A stretch of DNA of 64,000 nucleotides from Deltaproteobacteria bacterium (lineage in GTDB: Bacteria > UBA10199 > JADGCS01): assembly GCA_015228875.1 (NCBI GenBank), contig JADGCS010000006.1, forward strand, positions 1 through 64,000, in the 5' to 3' direction. The notes beneath the pieces were generated by a model. That model made no database searches. It saw nothing but the letters and a program-made list of their open reading frames with translations, and was not told where the DNA came from. Positions 58,524 through 64,000 of the stretch are shown in pieces. Position 1 is the first letter of the stretch. Each line of letters begins with the position of its first letter. Position numbers and translations under genes: made by a program.

Positions 58524-58663
58524 CATAACCCGCATAAAGCGGAGTGCATTGCGATCAAACATGAAGGGTTTCATGTTTGGCGCTATGCGCCAGACACTAC
58601 GCGGGCGGACACCATGCAAAAATTGATGCCGAAACGCGTAGAAAAAACCTTCCAAGGTTATAA
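58524..58663 (-). repeat. Type II repeat, copy 7, with nested type III module; starts right after the GspC-like stop
   Basis: CATAACCCGCATAAAGCGGAGTGCATTGCGATCAAACATGAAGGGTTTCATGTTTGGCGCTATGCGCCAGACACTACGCGGGCGGACACC..CGCGTAGAAAAAACCTTCCAAGGTTAT. Confidence 0.92.
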
Positions 58664-58687
58664 TAGCGGTGTCTTTTATTTTCGCCC

Positions 58688-60793
58688 ATGAAAAAACAAA
58701 ACAGCTCTCATCAGACCTCTCTTTTTGACAGAGAGCTGCACTCTCTGTGTGTGGCTGCCTTTTTTTTTGCAGCCGCCTTTCTACTCTATTTTAAAACCCT
58801 GGATAATCCCCTTGTCTTTGATTCCGCGTCACACTTTAACAACGGGGACATCATGGGTGGGCTGCGTAATTTTTCCTTTTTAAACGTTCGGGCATTTCCG
58901 TTGTTGTCATATGCTCTCATCTACAAATTTCTTGGCCAAGGATGGGCGTGGCAGCGCGTCTTTAATATTTTTCTGCATGCATCAAACGCGCTCCTTGTTT
59001 ATATTTTTTTGAGGGGCCTGTTTTGTCATGTGTTGGGTGGCAAAAGCAAATCGACATCCGTTAACCCTGCCTGGATTGCTTTTTTCGCAGGGCTTATTTT
59101 TTTGATTCACCCCGTGTCTGTCTACGCAACGGCCTATCTGGTTCAGAGATCCATTCAAATGGGACTTGCTTTTGGCCTCTTAAGCCTGATTTTTTATCTT
59201 AAAGGGGTTTTGTCCAACAGATGGTATTGGTTTTTGCCCGCTGCGTTTTTTTATTTTTTCTGTGTTCATTCCAAAGAACACTGTGTGACTCTACCGGCTG
59301 TAGCTTTGATGGTGACACTCATGCTGGATCCTTTCTCGGTGAAAAAATATTTGAAAAAATATTTCTGGGTGTATCTTTTGTTTGCAGCTATTTCCACAGA
59401 AATCATACTCAGTAGCAAAGGGTATCTGGGCAAAATCTACGAGCCACACGGTATCGACATGATCAACAATGCAGTTGTTCAGGGGGAGGCCCTGATCAGT
59501 CAGGACAATGCCTATTTTTTAAGTGTCATGACGCAGACTCATATGTTCTTCAGGTATCTTTTTCTGTGGCTTATTCCCCTCCCGCACCTGATTTACATCG
59601 ATATCCACCTCCCATTTGCCGCTGGTTTTTTAAGCTGGCCCGAGACTTTTACAGCATTCTGTTTTTGTGTGTTTGTCCTGTTTTCGTTGTGGCTGCTTGT
59701 TAAAAAAGGTCTCAGATCCCTGTTTGGCTTTGCCCTGCTTTCTCCGGTTGTCCTGTTTTCAACAGAAATGTCAGTGGTGAGACTCTCCGAGCAGTTTGTT
59801 CTTTATCGTAGTTATTTCTGGGTCATTGGGCTGGTCTCTGTCCTGCCCCTGCTGGTTTTCTGGATTGCAAAAAACAAAAAGGCTGCGCCTTTTATTCTGG
59901 CGACTTTTTTTGTCTACCTTGTCCTGCTTGTCTTTGTGACCCTTGATCGCCTTAAGACATTTGATTCCGAAATAGCGCTGTGGCGTGATGTGGTCGAAAA
60001 AGTAGATCGCACAAGCAGTAAGGTTTTGTATAAAAATTACAGACCGTTTAACAACCTCGCCAATAAACTCACAGATATTGACCGTTTTGATGAAGCTTTG
60101 CAGTATTACATGATTGGTCTAAAGTTAAATCCAAATTATGGTCTGGCAAGGGCCAACATGGGCATCATGTACTACAAACAGGGAAAATACGACGAGGCCA
60201 TGACATATTATCGGGATGCGATAGAAAAAGAACCGGGGTATCTTCAATCTTACATCGGTCTTGGCCTGTGTTTTTACAAGCAGGGAAAATATCAGGAGGC
60301 CATTGATTCTTACAACAGGGTGCTCAAAATACGCCCGTCAGATGATGACGCCCATTTTAATCTGGGCAATGCCTTCTACAAGTTGCGCGATTACCAAAAG
60401 GCAATAGCGCACTACGTAAAAGCGCTGAGCCTTAATCCAAACCTTGAGGACGTGTATTACAATCTGGCCCTTGCTTATCTTCAAAATGGACAGCATCAGG
60501 AGTCACTTGAGCAATTCAATAAAATAGTGACCGCGCAACCGGATCATAAAAGAAAGGCAGATGCCTGTTTTGAAATGGCCAACATTTATTTCAGGCTCAA
60601 AGATTTTGATCGGGCTGCACGTTATTATCAAATGGTCATTGACGTAAATCCCAAAATGGCCGATGCACACTATAATCTTGGCATCATTTATCTTAATAAG
60701 GGTGAAAGGGCGTTGGCAAAGACCCGCTTTGAAAAGGCCGTTGACATTGACCCCGCCCATCAAAAGAGTCTCAATGCCTTGAAGCAGTTTTGA
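58688..60793 (+). CDS. GT-C/TMTC-like polytopic membrane protein with TPRs
   Basis: LDNPLVFDSASHF, AYLVQRSIQMGLAFG, SKEHCVTLPAVA, VRLSEQFVLYRSYFW, then TPRs. Confidence 0.87.
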   Translation: MKKQNSSHQTSLFDRELHSLCVAAFFFAAAFLLYFKTLDNPLVFDSASHFNNGDIMGGLRNFSFLNVRAFPLLSYALIYKFLGQGWAWQRVFNIFLHASNALLVYIFLRGLFCHVLGGKSKSTSVNPAWIAFFAGLIFLIHPVSVYATAYLVQRSIQMGLAFGLLSLIFYLKGVLSNRWYWFLPAAFFYFFCVHSKEHCVTLPAVALMVTLMLDPFSVKKYLKKYFWVYLLFAAISTEIILSSKGYLGKIYEPHGIDMINNAVVQGEALISQDNAYFLSVMTQTHMFFRYLFLWLIPLPHLIYIDIHLPFAAGFLSWPETFTAFCFCVFVLFSLWLLVKKGLRSLFGFALLSPVVLFSTEMSVVRLSEQFVLYRSYFWVIGLVSVLPLLVFWIAKNKKAAPFILATFFVYLVLLVFVTLDRLKTFDSEIALWRDVVEKVDRTSSKVLYKNYRPFNNLANKLTDIDRFDEALQYYMIGLKLNPNYGLARANMGIMYYKQGKYDEAMTYYRDAIEKEPGYLQSYIGLGLCFYKQGKYQEAIDSYNRVLKIRPSDDDAHFNLGNAFYKLRDYQKAIAHYVKALSLNPNLEDVYYNLALAYLQNGQHQESLEQFNKIVTAQPDHKRKADACFEMANIYFRLKDFDRAARYYQMVIDVNPKMADAHYNLGIIYLNKGERALAKTRFEKAVDIDPAHQKSLNALKQF

Positions 60794-60859
60794 CCTCCCG
60801 CTAGACAGCGTCTCTTGGGAAGATCCATGGTGCGTCGGTTGTTTAAAAACAAAATCGTT

Positions 60860-60937
60860 TGAGGCGTGTTTCTGCATTGCAATTAAGGCGCGCCGGGTGA
60901 CATGTGAGGCGGGATTAAATTGCGTTTTTAGGATGAT
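60860..60937. repeat. Degenerate half copy of type IV element
   Basis: GCGCGCCGGGTGACATGTGAGGCGGGATTAAATTGCG resembles the left flank and arm of copy B; the antisense frame also matches (TQFNPASHVTRRAL vs TQLNPASPATHCAL). Confidence 0.45.
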
Positions 60938-60943
60938 TATAAA

Positions 60944-62896
60944 ATGGTAAAAAATACTCCGATAGCACAACCCTCAAAAAGTCTCTTTAAAAAAGATGTA
61001 GCCTCTCTCTTGTTGATCTTTGTGCTGTTTATCACTGCGGTCCTTTTGTATCTGCAGCATCTTGACAACCCCATCGTGTTTGACACGGCCCAGAGCTTTA
61101 ATGGACCATTTCTCGAAGGTTGCTACGATTCATTCAATCTGTTCAACCTGAGAAGCCTTGCGTATGTGACCTTTGGTATTTTTTACAAATGGATCGGGAT
61201 GGACTGGTTCTGGCACCGGATATTAAACCTTGTCTTTCACGCGACCAATACCTGTCTTGTCTTTGTTTTTTTAAAGGGGTTATTTGGTGAGGTACTCAAA
61301 GAAACAAAGGAGGAACTTCCCGTCAGTGTTTCGTGGATGGCCTTTCTGGGTGGGATTTTTTTTGCGGTTGATCCCATCTCCGTTTATGCAACAGCGTATC
61401 TTGTTCAACGAAGCATCCAGATGGCGACCCTTTTCTCGCTCATCTCGTTATTGTTTTACCAGAGGGCCGTGATCTTAAAACAATGGTACTGGTTTTTACC
61501 TTCCGTTCTTTCTTTTTTTCTGGCGGTTCATTGCAAAGAGCACTGTGTGATGCTGCCTGCGGTTGCCTTTATCATGACGCTGATCCTCGATCCCTTTGAG
61601 TTTAAAAAATACCTTGAGCGCTATGGCTGGGTGTTTCTGTTGTTTACTGTGGTGGCTGTTGAAATCACCCTGTATCAAATAGGCATTTTGGGTAAGGTCT
61701 ACGAACCCCATGGCGAGGGGATGATCGACAGTGCCAATGTCAAAGAATCTGTCTTTACAGCAGAGAACGCCTACCCCTTAAGTGTGATCACACAGGCGTA
61801 CATGTTCTTTCGCTACCTGTATCTGTGGATCATTCCCGATGTCCGGCTTATTTACATCGATATTCAACTGCCGTTTGCCACATCGCTCATGAGTTGGCCG
61901 GAGACCTTTGCCTTTATTTGTTTTTGCTGTTATCCCGTGATGGCCTTCTGGCTCCTGCGTAAAAAAGGAACAAAGGCCCTTTTGGGTTTTGGACTTTTAT
62001 CCCCCTGGCTTCTGTTTTTGACAGAGGTCAGTGTCGTCAGATTATCCGAGCAGTTTGTGCTGTACCGCAGTTACCTGTGGATGTTTGCCCTGCCTTCTGT
62101 CCTGCCTTTCTTGTTTTCAATCAGGATTAATAATCATCTCCACAAGAAGCTCATGGGCATTTTAGTTTTTTTATACCTTGCAGGTCTTACCGTGGCCACA
62201 GTTGACAGACTCGATTCTTTCGACACGAAGGTCTCCATATGGGAGGACGCCGTCTCCAAAATAAGGGCTTATGGTGATTACGATGCCCTGTACAAAAACT
62301 ACAGGCCCTTTAATAACCTTGCGTTTGCGCTTACATCCACCGGCAAGCTTATCGAATCGATCCCCTATTACTACGAGGCCGTGCGCATTAACCCCAACTA
62401 TGTCAAGGCGCGCAGCAATCTTGGTGCTGTTTTGACCAACCAGGGGAGATATCAAGAGGCCATCGAACACTTTAAACATGCGGTCAAGGTTAACCCGCTG
62501 TATATAGATGCCTTCGTGGGGCTGGGTGTCTGTGCGGCAGAGCAGGGAAACCAGGAAGAGGCCATCGAATACTATCAACAGGCCATTAAAATAAAAGAAG
62601 ACTATCCGGATGCCAATTTTAATATGGGCAACGCCTACCTTAAGCTCAAGGATTTTAACAAGGCTGTTTATTACTATCAGGTGGCAATTAAGGCTAATCC
62701 AAGCTTTGCAGATGCCCATCATAATCTGGGGCTTGCGTTGGGAAACCTTGGCAAATTTATGGAGGCAAGGGCCACGTTCGAAAACACACTCAAGATTGAC
62801 CCCAATCACACACGAAGCCAAAATGCCCTTAAACTATTAAACGAACAATTATTAAAAATCACTCAAATGAGAATGATGCAGGGTGCGACAAAATAA
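60944..62896 (+). CDS. GT-C/TMTC-like polytopic membrane protein with TPRs, tandem paralogue of the preceding gene
   Basis: LDNPIVFDTAQSF, AYLVQRSIQMATLFS, CKEHCVMLPAVA, VRLSEQFVLYRSYLW, TPRs. Confidence 0.87.
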   Translation: MVKNTPIAQPSKSLFKKDVASLLLIFVLFITAVLLYLQHLDNPIVFDTAQSFNGPFLEGCYDSFNLFNLRSLAYVTFGIFYKWIGMDWFWHRILNLVFHATNTCLVFVFLKGLFGEVLKETKEELPVSVSWMAFLGGIFFAVDPISVYATAYLVQRSIQMATLFSLISLLFYQRAVILKQWYWFLPSVLSFFLAVHCKEHCVMLPAVAFIMTLILDPFEFKKYLERYGWVFLLFTVVAVEITLYQIGILGKVYEPHGEGMIDSANVKESVFTAENAYPLSVITQAYMFFRYLYLWIIPDVRLIYIDIQLPFATSLMSWPETFAFICFCCYPVMAFWLLRKKGTKALLGFGLLSPWLLFLTEVSVVRLSEQFVLYRSYLWMFALPSVLPFLFSIRINNHLHKKLMGILVFLYLAGLTVATVDRLDSFDTKVSIWEDAVSKIRAYGDYDALYKNYRPFNNLAFALTSTGKLIESIPYYYEAVRINPNYVKARSNLGAVLTNQGRYQEAIEHFKHAVKVNPLYIDAFVGLGVCAAEQGNQEEAIEYYQQAIKIKEDYPDANFNMGNAYLKLKDFNKAVYYYQVAIKANPSFADAHHNLGLALGNLGKFMEARATFENTLKIDPNHTRSQNALKLLNEQLLKITQMRMMQGATK

Positions 62897-62906
62897 TTTA
62901 TTGTCC

Positions 62907-63072
62907 AGAACCTTGGAAGGTTTTTTCTACGCGCCGGGGTCTGGCGCATAGCGCCGGACATGAAATCATTCATGTCCGATCGCAATGCACCCCGCGTAGT
63001 GTCTGGCGCATAGCGCCAAACATGAAACCCTTCATGTTTGATCGCAATGCACTCCGCTTTATGCGGGTTATG
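62907..63072 (+). repeat. Type II repeat, copy 8, carrying two type III modules
   Basis: GGCGCATAGCGCC-GGACATGAAATCATTCATGTCC-GATCGCAATGCAC inside the CTACGCG..CGCGTAG loop, and GGCGCATAGCGCC-AAACATGAAACCCTTCATGTTT-GATCGCAATGCAC before CCGCTTTATGCGG. Confidence 0.92.
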
Positions 63073-63154
63073 AATTTCAAAGTCGACAGAGCGCGGGTGC
63101 AGTCCTCGCATGACGAAGGGACTCAATCGCATAAAAGTCAAGCTGGTAATTTGT
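63072..63154 (+). repeat. Type I repeat, copy i (abuts type II copy 8)
   Basis: GAATTTCAAAGTCGACAGAGCGCGGGTGCAGTCCTCGCATGACGAAGGGACTCAATCGCATAAAAGTCAAGCTGGTAATTTGT. Confidence 0.88.
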
Positions 63155-63463
63155 GCCAAAAACAAAACCATCAAGGGCCAAACAATCCTCGTATCGCAAG
63201 AAGATTCAAAATATCAAAAATCAGGTTGTTCGTGATTCATTAGCAAAAAAATCACATGCAAACACAGCGCGTTTTTTTTCATTGCAAAAATCCAAAACAC
63301 CAAAGAATTGATGCCCCCTTAGCGTATCATCACAGCGACAACCCGATGGGATGGCTGCTTTATTGCGTGTAACACACTGATTACAGGGAAAAATTTTGGG
63401 TATTTACTTTGTGGGTAAGTTTTTTTATTGAGGCGGCTCTTATTTTTTACGAGGGCATATTTT

Positions 63464-64000
63464 ATGGCAAACCAAGGCAATCTTGCAGAGGTTCAGGAAC
63501 ATCCCAACATCGACAGCTACGTTTCTTTTTTTACAAAGGGCGGCAAAGATGTCTTTGCAAACGCCTATAATTTTCAAGAAGCAGAAATGGCCAAGCAGTT
63601 TAACATGTACCCTTACTATCAGGTTATCGACCGCAATGAGGCCGCAACCTGTGTGATAGAGGGTAGAGAGACCATTATGCTTGGCTCAAACAATTATCTG
63701 GGGCTTACCATTCACCCAGAGGTCAGGCAGGCGGCGATCAAGGCTATTGCTGAGCACGGCCCAAGTCTTACAGGGTCACGTATTCTCAATGGGACTCACA
63801 GGTTGCACCTTGAGTTAGAAGAACAACTCGCTGGTTTTTTGGGCAAAGAATCCTGTCTCGTTTTTACAACGGGTTATCAGGCCAATCTTGGTTTTCTGTC
63901 CGCGTTTTTAAAAAAGGGCACGATGCTCGCCATGGACAAGGGCGATCACGCCAGTATTTATGATGGCGCAAGACTGGGCAAGGGAGAGACCGTCGGGTTT
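63464..64000 (+). CDS. Alpha-oxoamine synthase family PLP enzyme (KBL / AONS / serine palmitoyltransferase-like), truncated at window end
   Basis: MANQGNLAEVQEHPNIDSYVSFFTKGGKDVF...ETIMLGSNNYLGLTIHPEVRQAA..GPSLTGSRILNGTHRLHLELEEQLAGFLGKESCLVFTTGYQANLG; not in the ORF track because no stop is reached. Confidence 0.88.
   Translation, partial: MANQGNLAEVQEHPNIDSYVSFFTKGGKDVFANAYNFQEAEMAKQFNMYPYYQVIDRNEAATCVIEGRETIMLGSNNYLGLTIHPEVRQAAIKAIAEHGPSLTGSRILNGTHRLHLELEEQLAGFLGKESCLVFTTGYQANLGFLSAFLKKGTMLAMDKGDHASIYDGARLGKGETVGF

Noticed and set aside
62863-63174. 103 aa minus-strand ORF ..NPHKAECIAIKHEGFHVWRYAPDTTRG..
   Set aside because: Entirely repeat-derived (type I + II + III); recorded as repeat.

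Overview
A gene-dense, chromosome-like bacterial window. The gene content resembles a Deltaproteobacteria/Bdellovibrionota-like lineage, but that is inference only. Housekeeping genes include tsaE, queG, plsC-like, a futalosine menaquinone cluster (mqnA/mqnC/amidohydrolase), surE-pcm-nlpD-like-apt, an ABC-F ATPase, tryptophanase/TPL, mtaB, efp, a TrmH/TrmJ-like methylase, an M3 peptidase, thrC, apgM, ccmH-like, trmB, yjbQ, two acyl-CoA dehydrogenases, an ArsA/Get3-like pair, a PhaR-like regulator and a GspC/PDZ-like protein. There are also FHA/PEGA/TPR envelope proteins, four GT-C/TMTC-like membrane-TPR proteins, two HigBA-type TA modules, the 5' end of an IS110-type transposase (left edge) and a partial KBL/AONS-family gene (right edge). 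The most interesting signal is a dense set of structured repeats that the ORF track does not explain. (i) An ~82 bp repeat, type I, has 9 copies and ends in CAAGTTAGTAACTTG. (ii) A modular multi-hairpin repeat, type II (AACCTTGGAAGGTT / CTACGCG..CGCGTAG / CCGCTTTATGCGG), has 7 longer copies plus a solo end. (iii) A ~50 bp double-hairpin module, type III, is nested in type II. (iv) There are ~150 bp cruciform elements whose outer stems vary between copies with pairing kept, plus 29-31 bp-stem hairpins with a conserved loop. Types I and II sit directly against start and stop codons. In several genes they read in frame through the coding sequence: inside an amidohydrolase domain, between the n- and h-regions of a serine-hydrolase signal peptide, and between a coupled start codon and a lipoprotein signal. 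This resembles Rickettsia palindromic elements but with unrelated sequence. All coordinates and alignments were made by eye; no searches were run.
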